In this document: positions 36,471 to 48,391 of the stretch, piece after piece
Numbering within the stretch: the first letter of the stretch is position 1
Layout of the letters: each line of letters begins with the position of its first letter
NCBI GenBank assembly: GCA_028023455.1
Contig: JAQFVV010006337.1
Location: 2,035,001 to 2,099,000, forward strand
Direction: 5' to 3'
DNA length: 64,000 bases
Source of the DNA: Epiperipatus broadwayi
Lineage: Eukaryota; Onychophora; Udeonychophora; Euonychophora; Peripatidae
Position numbers and translations under genes: made by a program
The notes under the pieces: generated by a model
Seen by the model: the letters and a program-made list of their open reading frames with translations, nothing else
Told to the model about the DNA's origin: nothing
Databases searched by the model: none

Positions 36471-36884
36471 TAATGTAATATATAAAAGATTTGAACTCAG
36501 ACTTTCACAAAACCCTCAACACTCTATGCCATCTCATATTGTTGACTCACTTAATCACACACATGTGGGCTTTGATCGTTTCTGTCATCAGATTTTCAAT
36601 GAAATGGATGGCTAAAGAGTTGTAGGTTGGAGTAGTTTGAAGCCTGTCCATTAAAGTACGAATATTGGCTATCTTAATATAAAGCTGAGCACTGATTGTA
36701 TACATTTGTGGAAATAGTAATCTGGACCAACTGATGATTGCTGGTTTAGCATGAAATATGTATATTGGTGATTATTTATCTTTTCATTATGTGTGTGATC
36801 AGATGGGTCAGCAATAGGAGATGACATGGAGTGTTGAGGGTCATGTAAAAGTCTGAGTTTGAATCCCTTATATAATAAATGTTG
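36471..36884. repeat. Second head-to-head tRNA-like pair, larger spacer
   Basis: Arms at about 36474-36565 and 36768-36884 are inverted copies. Shared pieces are tttgaactcagac, accctcaacactc and gatcacacacat, read in complementary order. On the plus strand the right arm has gtcagcaataggagatg as a box A-like segment and gagtttgaatccc (near 36857) as a box B. The spacer is about 200 bases. The arrangement mirrors the smaller pair at 35395-35605. Confidence 0.55.
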
Positions 36885-37317
36885 AAATGAAATATGTCTG
36901 GAGAAATGAAATGTCTAAGAATTGATTATTTTAGTATAACAGTACACAGACTTCTAAAAGTAGGCACTCAAAGATTTTCTATGGCTATCTTATCTATGAC
37001 TGCTGCCTTGCACAATTTAATGAAAGTAATGAAAATGATAGATTCAAGGACTAAACATTTCTCGTTCAATTTTCAGCCTGAGTTTAAAGTATTATCTTAG
37101 TTTGATTAAACTGTTAAAATCATATCTTCATCTTGAGTGTTCAAATGACACATGACCTTCCAAGCAATTATCCATAAATCATTATTATCAATGATTGAAT
37201 TTACTAAACTCTTAAGCTCTTTACAATATACAACTACAACAGTTTACCATATTTTTTTTACTTACCTCAATGAAAGAGTCAAGTTCAAATCTTCTTAAAC
37301 ATATACATTAAAAACAA
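36885..37317. other. No credible gene
   Basis: A 68-codon plus-strand ORF (36894-37100) is open but unrecognised. The rest is AT-rich. Confidence 0.4.
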
Positions 37318-37800
37318 ATTTAATTAATGTTTGTCTGAAGGTTTGTGATAATGGCATTTTAATAATAGTTATATGCTGCATATTTTCATTATTTAATAAT
37401 ATATTTTGAATGCCTTTAGAAAAAGCCAAACTTTATTTAAACTTTCCAAATACATTCAACTGTTAGAAATACATACAATGAAAGATATAATACAATATTT
37501 TGAGTGATATTTTTCTCCTCTCTTCCATAGATATTGCTGGTCAACCAATGGCAGTACTAGCATGGAAACTAAATCTCTACCTTTAGACTCTGAATATTGA
37601 ATTTAAAGTAAAGCTTTAACCAAGTGAGCTACTCTGCCAAAGGCAACAATCATTTGAAATGATCCTCTTGATTTTTCCAATTTTTTTCTAATTAGTGCTT
37701 TATGATATTATGTATTATTGCACTACTTTGACTTATGAGATAATTTATCATTGACATGTGAACAGCTTCTTTGAATTTTCTTTTTTTTTTTTTGTACATT
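37318..37800 (-). repeat. tRNA-headed SINE-like repeat, minus-strand copy
   Basis: Read on the minus strand this copy has the same three parts as 27562-28060: the leader with aaattcaaagaagctgttcaca near 37775, the tRNA-like head with gtagctcacttggttaaagc (box A) near 37630, and the tail with the cattcaactgttag block complement near 37460. The head keeps box A, but the box B region is disturbed near 37570. Confidence 0.65.
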
Positions 37801-37949
37801 TTTCTTTTCTATCAATATTTTATATTTTTTCCCAATTAAATATATGTTCATTGATACACACACGGTCTGCTATTTAATTGTATTTTATCTTTTCTAATCA
37901 CCAGTTTGTGCTCTTTAGAATTCTCCATAATGTGATATATCATTGGAAA

Positions 37950-38405
37950 GCTGTTCTGATGTTATATTGATAGAGAGGAAACAGTGCAAAGGAGCTGCTT
38001 TATATGCCAGTGGTAAATAACTGTATTTGTCATCCTAATGTAATAATATATAATATCTGGAAACTATTAATAAATATTCTTCTTAAGAAAAAGAGAAAAA
38101 AATGAGAAGGGCTCTCATAGATAAGTATATGGAGTTTATATTATTGTTGCCTTTGGTAAAATAGCTTAACTGGTTAGAGTATTAAATTCAATATTGAGAA
38201 TTTTGTGCTAGAACTGTTGCTGGTTAGGTCAAAAACACTTTAAAAAAAGAGGAATGAGTAATACCACTCAAAACGTTGTTATATACTAATCTGTGTGCTA
38301 TTATTAGTGACTTGGAAGATATAAATAAAGTATGAATGTTTTTAAGGACATTCAATATTTAATATTAGATGATGGAAATAGTCTAAGATACAATTATTAT
38401 TAAAT
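37950..38405 (+). repeat. tRNA-headed SINE-like repeat, plus-strand copy
   Basis: The leader end (gataagtatatgga near 38120), head (gcctttggtaaaatagctta near 38150) and tail (ctgtgtgctattatt near 38291) match the family order. Box A is degraded and box B is no longer recognisable. The copy lies head to head with the minus-strand copy at 37318-37800, about 150 bases away. Confidence 0.6.
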
Positions 38406-38554
38406 TTAATTAATGCTTATCATCTTAATAATGTAGATAGTAATTAAACTTTTCTGGTAGCAGATATATATTCACAAACAAAAAGTAAGAGTTAAATAAG
38501 TGATCAAATAGTTTATAGGGAGGCTATATCTCATTTGAATACCAAAAGTAATAG

Positions 38555-38645
38555 AGTCGTTACTCTTTGATATCGAATCTGGACCTTTTATTTCCTTGCC
38601 CAACACTCTACCACTGCATTAAACAATGTAAAGCATGAAAGCCAA
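38555..38645 (-). repeat. tRNA-like unit, minus strand
   Basis: The minus strand reads atgcagtggtagagtgttgg (box A-like) followed about 30 bases later by ccagattcgatatc (box B-like). The spacing fits a tRNA-derived sequence of about 75 bases. No full cloverleaf was established. Confidence 0.45.
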
Positions 38646-40048
38646 GATATATGAATTAAAAATACATATTGAAATGGTTGATTGAGTCAGTACTATTACA
38701 ATATATAAAAAGTTTGATTATGTAATTTTATCATTTCGATATAGGCATTGCATTTAGTTTTTGTGATTTATTTTTTTTACTTTTTAAATTTAAATAGTAA
38801 CTAAGCTTTTTATCTCAAAGACTTTTTTGTTCTACATTTAAAATAGAATTACCTTTGTCTTTATGAAGTTGGAAGATATAAGTTTTACGATTTTTATAAA
38901 ATTATTCTCAAGGATTAAAATATTTTATAGTTCATAACATTGTTGCTTCACACATCAAAAGACATAAAGCAACACAATTGTTCATTCCATAAACAAAACT
39001 GGAAACAATTAATTGTCTTAACTCAAGTAAACTTTCAGTTTATAGTTAATCTGATCAATTGTGATAATCTGGTCCTAATTTTACATTTTTATTTACCATT
39101 GTCAAACTCACTCCACTCACAACTTTGACCTCATTCACCTCAGATAAATATAATAATGATTATTACTAATCATTTTCTAAACTAGAAATTATCTCTAGCA
39201 CAGATATAAACTTTAAACCTCAGTTAAAGATTAATATAACTAGTTAATTAATGTAAAAATTAAAAAGTCACTTTTTTAAAAAAAAAAAAGACAAGTATAA
39301 TTTTAAAGGATTTAACACATCCAAATTAATGAAAATAGCAAAATAACAATCAACTTCAAACTTTCTAACATGACTGTCTTTTTTAAATATCTCCATTTAA
39401 TTATATAAATATTTTTTGGCACTTTTGATTTTGGATATGGTGTTTTAAACCAAAATGATAATGATTGTATTATTTAAAAACATTTTAAAAGCTAAGTGGC
39501 ATTGTTCATTTACAAAATTTTTACTATTAAAATACAATTTTTTAACATAACAGAATCCCATGTAAATACTCACTGCTTTCATTATTTATAAATATAAAAT
39601 GAAATGTTTGCCACAGTTCATTCTTATAACAATTGTATATATATATTCACATTATTTTAAAAGAGTTTTATTTTTTAAGCTCTAATTTTTATATATTTTT
39701 TTAAAAAAGTTCATAAACAATAACAATTACAGGAATGAAAAAAAAAAAAAACAAATCCACATAATATTTTATATTTATTTAAAAATAAAAATGTAGATAA
39801 ATATTTAAATAATAATAAAAAGTGTGAAATAATAAATCTAAATTGAAATTATTTAAAAATAAAAGTGTGCCTGTTAGACAATTCAATATTCTGTTGATAA
39901 AAAGCCCAGCTCCTCTGATGGGCTTATTCGGAAAAAGTTTAAACCTTAGGCAGATGCAGTGCAGAGATAAAACATTGGAGCATCACAAACAATGCATCCC
40001 TATCTCTATAAAAATATCACCATCGACTATCAACACTGAAAAAAAAAG
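38646..40048. other. Expected downstream part of the minus-strand retrotransposon, but nothing recognisable
   Basis: On the minus strand this region lies directly after the gag remnant, where protease and reverse transcriptase would be expected. Reading all frames gives no recognisable protease, RT or integrase motif. The 39843-40064 region is GC-richer but unrecognised. The element copy is therefore truncated, or lacked pol. Confidence 0.45.
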
Positions 40049-41670
40049 TTACACTACTTCATAATATTTACCCCCAACTGCTTCAAAGTATCTTCTTTCC
40101 TCAGTTTCTGTTTCATTGTTTTGCTTTTGCTTGTTTTCTTGGTTAGAAATATAACTACATCTGCTTTGGGAGACTGAGATTCATGATCAGTTCTCTGATA
40201 ATATTCTCTTGTGAAGTGAATCTGCTCCTGGTTTCTAATTATTTATATTCTATCAGGGGAAGATGAATCATACTCCTGATGAGTATTTCCTTGGGTAAAG
40301 ACTTGATCCATTTCTAGATCTAATTATTTGAATTCTGATAGGATTATTAATATCACCACTTAATCTCTGCTTCTTTTTCAATAGTGGCACTTCATCTTTT
40401 CCATCCTGATACCATGGTGGTGTCTTGACTTTCTGCTTCCCATATTGGATAGCACTATCTCCTCTGTATGTCAATTTAGTTAAGAGTTTAAATCCCCTGC
40501 CTTTTTCAGCATATTCAGGGTTTGCTGCTGTTAAATGCATTTAAAAATTCAGCCACCTGCTCAATAGTATGCCTGTCTGTGCCAATTAACATCCTTTCAA
40601 TATGGCCCAGGAAGCTGCATCTTAAAATTCTTTGTAATTCAGAGAGGATCTGCAGTGACTGCTCTCAATTTTGTCACTTATGTTCTAAAAAATGGAGTAT
40701 AGGGCTCACCAAAAAACACTTCTCTGGGGATACTTTGTATAATCTCTTCCTAGTAATCCTCATTCCAGAAGCACTTCACGATTGCTTGCTTGAATTTGAT
40801 AAAATTAAGAGGACAAGCGAATAGCGATTCCACTATACCTGGGATGTACCATGAAGATGGCTACAAACTACTGCTAGCTTTGCTACTTCAATCATGGCAT
40901 TAATGCGGAAATATTTTCCAGACTTTTAACAAATTCAATGGGTGCCTTACCAGCATTTCCTGAAAAAATCCTTATTTTAAGGAATAGATTTACAATTCCA
41001 GGCATTTGGTTTGTATATTGACTATCTATGTTTACTTCCTCTATTTTTGTATTTTCAATTTCTTATCTTTTTAATATAGATATGGCTGTTTTTTTTTTCA
41101 GTTTGATCATCTTGTCTATGGTTACCTTCCACCTTTTTTTTACTCTTTCCCTGATTCTATCATCATCTCTGACCTGCAAGGACTTAATTTGATTAGCCAT
41201 GTCCACAATATGGTCTTGGATCAATTCCAGGCTTCATTGACTTTCAATTCTCACATTGTATATGGTCTCTGGCACATAGCTAATTTTATTGTCCATTACT
41301 TCTTCTGTTATATTTTCATTTCCTGTTCTTGTTTGTTTTGTTTTACTTCATTCAGAACTTGTTCAATTTATTCAATTCATTCTGCTATTCCCATAGCCAT
41401 TTTTTTACTGTTACGATCCATTTTCTGTAGCATATCTACTTTTATTTCTTTCAACATTTTTTCTGTTATTTTTGCATTGTCTGCTTCTCTTTCTTGATTC
41501 CTTTCATTATCTTCCTCTTTGTTGGTCTCTCTTTTTACTACCTTCTTTAAAAATTTCTAATAATTAGAATAACAAGGAAGTCTTCTCTATTCTCTGCAAT
41601 ATTTCCATTGGTTAGTGATCATATTTTGGATTATGTTATTCCATCTGTCTTACTTTTCCTCTTGTCAATA
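40049..41670 (-). pseudogene. Gag-like gene of the LTR retrotransposon, decayed
   Basis: The order of coding pieces on the minus strand matches and extends the copy at 5434-6080. The N-terminal coiled-coil part is at 41100-41670; its start codon is changed where the other copy has ATG. The capsid-like part includes IKFKQAIVKCFWNEDY (about 40765-40800), which resembles the FKxAFxxxFW core of Retrotrans_gag domains, and FLGHIERMLIGTDRHTI (about 40545-40610) at the position of the FPxxI-type segment. The final piece, from 40540 down, has NPEYAEKGRGFKLLTKL and ends with a stop at 40049. No CCHC zinc knuckle was seen. Many stops and frame changes separate these parts, so no protein is made. The gag assignment rests on motif style and context, not on a database match. 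Confidence 0.6.
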
Positions 41671-42793
41671 TTGATGTTTCTATTATATACTTTTATTCTT
41701 CAAGAAAAACTGCTAAGTTATATTTTTATACAGGAAATACAAATCTGAACTTTTAAAGATATCACATAAAATGGGGTTATCGCCTCTTCCATACAACCAT
41801 AATTCATCTTACTTAATACTATTACTATATTATTATTACCCCTAATCTGCTCCTCCTTCAGCCTTATTGTATTAATATGTAGTTTTATTTCATTATTATG
41901 TTCATGTGTGTGTGAGTGATTTCTAATTCTCATGTATTTTTTTTGCTATGATTACATATGTGTGTACAAACACAAGTTCATGTCAAGAACCATTTATCAA
42001 AATATGTCTTAAAACTCTGATGAACATTTGACAGCAAAAGAATGCATATAGACTTGCAATTCTGGAATAGATACAAAATCAGTCACTAGATTATAAGTAT
42101 ACAATGCAGCATAAACACCCAAAGCTAAGCTACCACAACCCTTGATAGGAAATAAAAATGCAAAAATCTTTGCAAAACCCTGCTCCTTTGAGTTTTAGGG
42201 GCTAGAAAATATAAACTATCCCTGGCTCCCCTTTCTTGAAAGCTTAGGGGCTAAAAATCATGGCAGGACTATGTTAACTGGATCAAGCTAAACAATAAAA
42301 AAATATAAAAATATGAAAGAGTGTTGAAGCAATGCTTGCTTGAGAAAGAACATTGCTTCCTCAAGTCAACAATAAAACCTTCCAAAACTAAAAATAGAAC
42401 CAAACAAACTTCAACAATCAAACACCCAATCCAATCTCCAAAATCATGCTTTGATTTACTGTTCTACATTAAATATGAACTCCTTAAATAAACATAAATA
42501 CTTCTATTTTGTACATTTATAATTACATTATAACAGTCATCCTCCATACTCTGGTCACATATTTCACAGTAATTTTTAAAATTCATTCTGTATAAAATGC
42601 ACTTTTTTTCTTTTTCAAATGTAGTTTTTTAAGATGAGGTTTGAAATGATAGCCTAGAATATGTGATCCATCATCGAGCATACTTAGGAAGCCATTTACA
42701 ATGATGGCTGCCAGTGCATGATCATCATTGGTCCTCAGTTTGCTCACTATTTATAATGCTAATGAAAAACTGGGAGTTTAATACACAAGAACC
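41671..42793 (-). other. Retrotransposon leader, minus strand
   Basis: This is the partner of 4379-5433, as described there. It lies between the LTR at 42794-44688 and the gag start. ORFs in it (for example 41718-41933) are not conserved between the two copies. Confidence 0.5.
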
Positions 42794-44688
42794 TGCAGTT
42801 ATAATGTCCCACAATTGGATATTCATTTGCAACAGTATCAAAATAGAGGTCCCACTAGTTGGGTGACATTTGTAACACTACCACCATTTTTGCAGTTGAA
42901 CCTGAAACCCCAATTCAAATATATAAAAAATTAACTATTCATATTTAATATAAAATATAAAATAATGAGCATGAGCGATCACTCTAGGAGATCAACAGCT
43001 AACTACCCAAAGTATAAGCATAATTAACTATAAGTTCACCGACATTAAAATAAGTCATTTAATCATCATGAATGGTCAACAATGAAAATAAGTCAACCAT
43101 CAAACTGGTTACTGGATTTGAAATGAGTCTATCATAGACCAGGACTACTGTTTAGCATTTTCTTCCAGGGAAATTATTTAAACATAATTTGGATGCACAA
43201 ATGTAAGTGCCAAACCATCAGAATATATAAAACAATCAAAACAATAATGCTGGTATGTTAAAATATGCTGATCATCATCAATACCAACTACAAATTATAA
43301 TGTCTAATAGAGACTAAACTAAATAAATGTAGTGTACGGTCTTTAAAGAATATTCTCTTTGCTCCACTCCAGGATGATTATCAACTAAATGTCCATACAT
43401 AGCTGTTATTCATGAATCTAGTTCAGGAAGCAAAAACTCTATAATTTATTACTATGAGCAAAAGAGAAAAAAATAAATAAAGTAGCCTATTATAAATAAC
43501 CTTCAGGATCATAAAAAAATCCTAGAATATAAGCTGTCATTATATAATGTTTATTTTATAAATAAATGGTTTTATTGAAATTTAAAAAATCCCAAAATAT
43601 AAGCTGTAATGATATAAGGTCACACACCCTACAATTTGTGAAATAAAAATTAGGTAAAATAAAGAAACTAAGACTGAAAATATACTTATTTAATTTTTAA
43701 TTAATTAACAACAAAAAATGACATGATAGTTTTCAAATATCCATTTCATCAAAATAAATAACTTGATAAAATTATATTAACCAATCAAGTGATTTTAGTC
43801 ATAGATTAATTTTGAATTCATTAAGCTATTTCTGTAAAATATTTAAGATTATTCTTTCTAGTTTTACAATATTTTCAAAATCAAAGATAACAATCTGGTG
43901 TAATTTCTTTAAAATATTTAAGAATTAATTAACATGTTCAGAATCAAAGAAAGCAATCTTTGATTCAGCTTAGCAAAAAAAAAAACATTTTTAACTTTAC
44001 AACAGATTTTTTCTCCCTCTCTTTAAAAACTATTTCACCATTTGTAATAGGAAATTTGACTGGGTTTTAGAAAAAACAAAAAAAAATTTCTAACAATTTG
44101 AAATATTTTTAACTTAGTGAAATATTTACTATTATCAATTCTTACAAACACAAAAACCAAACTATTATTACTTTTATTAAACAATTTTTTTTTATTATTA
44201 ACAAAAAAATAGGGTGTGCACACATAAAAAATAATACCTCTAGCTATGGCTTTATTGTTTATGGATGGATGCCTTTCCAGTTGTTTCCAAAGGAGTTTCT
44301 CACTAAAAACTTCTAAACAGTGGCCTGGTAAAATTTGTCATTTCCTGGGTCTATAGAAATTCTAGGTAAATTAAAAATAGCAAATTTTGTCTATTTGGTT
44401 TTCCTCTTAAATTTCCAGGTGAGACAGATGTAGATAGACTTATGAGCTTAGTTGAGGTGAAGGTGTGGGTTGCAGACAACTTTAGAGGGATTTATCTTTT
44501 CTACATTTTCTTCCAGTGAAGGTAGCTCATGTCAAGGAAGGGAATGCCTAGCTTTTAACTAAATTTGGCTCATGGTTTTCACTGTACACCATTTTAGGGC
44601 TAAACTCATAGTATTCTATTCAATAGCTTTAAAGACATGCTTTTTTCTTTCTCAGATTAAACTTGGGCTGCTCTCTCTCTCTTCAACA
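42794..44688 (-). repeat. Putative LTR, minus strand, about 1.9 kb
   Basis: This copy aligns over its whole length with 793-2215 and, in reverse, with 2621-4378. It begins on the minus strand with TGTTGAAGAGAGAG (44688 downward) and ends with ATAACTGCA (42794), giving TG...CA ends. It contains the part missing from the first copy, including the ttgcagacaa and ttctacatttt-tt-cagtgaagg blocks (44470-44525). It is followed, in the sense of the element, by leader and gag. Small ORFs at 44035-44223 and 44572-44835 lie inside it and are not genes. Confidence 0.6.
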
Positions 44689-45429
44689 GTTAAGTTAGGA
44701 ATTCTCTACTTATTACCAGTCACAAATGTCTTCTCATTTATTGACCCCTCCCCTTATATTTTTCCTAGAACAATCTTTCCCATAAGCCAATCACAATCTG
44801 TATCTCACATGATAATTTCCATAACAACCAATTAATTAAATTCCCACAGATACAATTGTTCAGTTATCTACCTATTTAATCAAATACATTGAAAAATAAT
44901 TCTGATTAAAAATAAAATTTACAATGGTATTAACCTTTTAACTGCTAATTATATTATTGGTTGTATGAGGTAAAAATCAAAGCTTTTAATTGGCCACCTC
45001 ACAAACTGAAGACAAAGCCTATTGTTAAAACATATTCACCTATAATATTAAATTCAACTCAGATACGTTTATAAAAAGTATATTAATAATTTGTCAGGTT
45101 ATGAAAGTGAACGAAAGTTCTTTCAAAAATAAATTGCTATTTATTTATTATAAAATATTCAATTTCGGCAAATTTAAAAGCGAACTTATAAACAAAGAAG
45201 TGCTGACATAAATGTTTTTTTTCAATTTTACATTATGGAAAAGTAAAGATTTCTTTTTGCTAAATCTTAAATATTTTTACTAAAATCTTCAATATTTTTC
45301 GAAAATAATTTTGTTTTTTTAGTCTATTTTATTAAAAATTATTTTAATTTCTCAAATTATACTTTTTTAATACTTTAAATCATATTCGAAATGAAAATCT
45401 CAGCGTTTTTCTTTATTTTCTTTGATCAG
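44689..45429. other. AT-rich, no gene seen
   Basis: AT-rich unique-looking sequence to the right of the LTR. No repeat or ORF recognised. Confidence 0.45.
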
Positions 45430-45560
45430 GTGGTTTCTTTGTTCTTTCCAGCCAATCAGAATGTCTTTGTTGGCTGAGAGCGAGCTGACAGCCAATCACC
45501 GACAAGCTTCTTTCTTTGTTTAGCTTTAAATGCGGTTTTTTTGATTTTTTACTTGTAAAA
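45430..45560 (+). promoter_or_regulatory. Possible promoter: paired CCAAT boxes in a CpG-richer patch
   Basis: Two identical agccaatca sequences place CCAAT boxes at 45452-45456 and 45492-45496, exactly 40 bases apart on the same strand. The patch around them has several CpG dinucleotides (in gcg, gagcgagc, accgac and atgcgg contexts), which are rare elsewhere in the window. A TATA-like ctttaaat follows near 45523. Paired CCAAT boxes are bound by NF-Y in many animal promoters. No first exon could be identified downstream, so the call is tentative. The direction could also be leftward, since CCAAT boxes work in both orientations. Confidence 0.3.
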
Positions 45561-48308
45561 TAATTCGGAAGAGAGCACCATCTTACAGAACTTTTAAAAA
45601 CCTAATCAATAACTGTCAAACAAATATCGTAGCATTAAAAATAACAGAATTAGAGTGACATCAACTGTCAATGAGAGGTCTCGTAAGAGGTGGGAAAAGG
45701 GTTTTTAAAATAATTTTTTTTTTCTTTAAAAAAATGCTCTTGAACATAAAACTTAATCTCTCCAAAAAAAAAAAAAAATCAAAATTAACACTATTTTTAT
45801 GGTATAAAAACAAAGAAAATGAATTTGTTTCATTTTCATAGTTTAAATAAACCTACTAATTAATTATAACTACTACACAGGGAGTGAGTAAAAAAAAAAA
45901 ACTTTTTTACATTCATTCACATTTCTCTCTCCCCCCTTTATAATCATTTATAACTCATTAAAATAATTCCCAGATTAAAATCATATTACTATTAATAAAT
46001 TAAATGTTTGATAATTCTCACATTATCATATAGGGATTTCAAAATATTGAGTTACATAATGACTTTTTAATGAAATGAGTCTATGAAAATTAAATATTAC
46101 TTTCTCCCTTTAATGAAATAATCCTTTAATTAAACCTTAGAAATATAATGTCAACTATCTAATTCTTATTATCTTTTTTTCTTTTAGTGCAGCCATGTAG
46201 CAAACTGGTTACAATATATATATATATTGTGACCATCTGAATGGGCACAGGGGTCCAAGATACCTTGTATCTTAGATAAATAGCTATATAGTATTATAAA
46301 AAAAATTTAATAGCCTTAGAATTTTAAAAATTTTTGAACAAGATTATTTAGGGTTTAAATATGGGTTGCCTATGTAGTTTATTGACCACTTGATAGATAT
46401 TCGTTAGTATTATTGTGGTTAATGAGGTATATAATGTAAGGAAGGGGGGTGGTTTGTTAATGAAATTGATATATTTTGTTGGAAAAATGCAAAGTGATCC
46501 TATGTTAGTGTAATATTTAGTTGAATGATTTTAAAATCCTTTATTTATTAATTCTTATCCTTTTTGTCAACAGTTAATAGCAGTTTTGATTAGATTTAAT
46601 TAAGGTAGTTCAATATTTAGATTGTAGTGCATGCATGTGTATGCCTGTATGATTTTGCCTTAGGTTTCATCTCATTTTCATCCTTTAAATAACAGCCAAC
46701 AATAGTACATTCACAATAAAAAAAAAAACAATTAAACTACAGCAGTCATCTTAAATAATTAACAAATATATATTTCTTTCCAGTAATTAATAAACAGTTA
46801 GATCAAAAAATTATTTTACAAATTAAATAAATTATTAATCATTTTTATTTGATGGTTAATTAATATTCATTTTTCTTTCAGGTTTGTAAAAGCTATTTAT
46901 TTCATTATTTGTATTTTTTTTTTTTGTCATTTAATTCTGAAAATCAAAATCATTTTTTTTTTTTGTTGTTGTAAAGATTTTTTTTTTTGGAATATGTAAT
47001 TAGCAGAGCTGGAAAAATGCGTGAAGTAAGCTAGTAAAAAAAAAAAAGAGAGAGACACAAATGAACTGTTGCAAAAGAGAGAGCTTGTAACAAAGATCTC
47101 CAGTATGTAAAAAAATTAGCTTTGTAAAGAATTATAGCCAAAAAAAAAAAAGACAGTGGCTTATATTTTTCAAACAACTAAAGTTAATTGCTGAAGTCAG
47201 ATTAGAAGAAATATATTATGGAAGGAACTAATTTCAATATGCAGCACTAAACTTTATAAAGGTACTCGCTTTGCTTATTCTCTTTCAATTTAAACATTCT
47301 AAACTAATCTTTTCGTCACTATTGCTCTTGTGAAGATGTATATTAATATCATGCAGTCTATATTATTTTATTTTATTTCAGTTTTAAATAAGAATGATTC
47401 ACATAAGTATTATTATTTTATCATTAAGCAACGTATTTTTTTTTTTTTTTTGATATATGGAAAACGTGTGCAGAACTGTTATATAGAATACATATTATTC
47501 TCACTATGTTTCGTGCTATGTCTTACGAGGATTATACATAGACTTAGGGATGTATCTATCTTGATAGAGCATACCATGTTTATATTCTTCGTAATTAGAT
47601 AACAATACCCATTCATTGGATATATATATATATATGGAGCTAATACGCATTTATAAATTAAGGGAATAAAATATAACTACTTCTGTTTGAATTGAATTTG
47701 ATGGACAAAATTGCTGGTAAATTTAGTTCACTTCAATAAAAACGGAATATCAAATAAAGCATTATTAATCACGGAATTACTAAAGACAATATATTTCTCA
47801 GTATAATAAAGGAGAAATTAACTGCTTGTGATTTGGTATCTCAATGGATATGTTATGAATATTGGAAAGTAGTGGGTTTATTTAAGTTAAACTTTTTTTT
47901 TTTTTTTGAGTCATACTGCAGAAGTGCATTTAATTTAAAGTCAGTTTGGAATGTGTCCTATGTTGTTTATTATAATATCCCGGAGGAACTTTTTTATTCA
48001 GATTACAAAACTAATAACTTTTGTGTTTTTATCTTTTTATTTTTTTTTTTATTACTTAACTCATATAATGTATATAATGGATAGAGAAGCTTTATTATTA
48101 TTATGTTTATGTTATAATCTATGTTATTTTGATTTTCAAGACCGTCTCGGAAAATGCGTTACTAAAAAAAGTAGTACTCAGGTAAAAAAATATTGATTGT
48201 GTTCAAATAGGTCTTATTATTTTCTTAAGAGGATGAAAGAAATAATTTTAATAATATATTATTAGAGAGGTTTACATTCATTTTGCATTTATTATCTTAA
48301 AGTGAGAA

Positions 48309-48310
48309 TA

Positions 48311-48391
<81 letters not shown>
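48309..48391. repeat. ATT microsatellite, about 27 units
   Basis: An uninterrupted trinucleotide run of about 82 bases in unique AT-rich sequence. Confidence 0.95.

Noticed and set aside
39843-40048. Possible retroviral-type aspartic protease downstream of gag on the minus strand
   Set aside because: No DTG or DSG catalytic motif could be read in any frame, and similarity is only impressionistic.
41189-41497. 102-codon plus-strand ORF rich in Phe, Ile, Cys and Ser
   Set aside because: It is antisense to the coiled-coil part of the gag remnant. The minus strand matches the plus-strand copy at 5780-6080.
45670-45760. Short ATG-initiated frame starting MRGLVRGGKR downstream of the CCAAT boxes, as a first exon
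   Set aside because: It runs into Phe/Lys-rich translation of A and T tracts and has no recognisable family. A gtaag donor-like site near 45683 alone is not enough support.
48309-48391. Regular repetition that might suggest a CRISPR array or satellite
   Set aside because: It is a pure trinucleotide microsatellite without spacers. No CRISPR-like repeat-spacer structure exists in the window.
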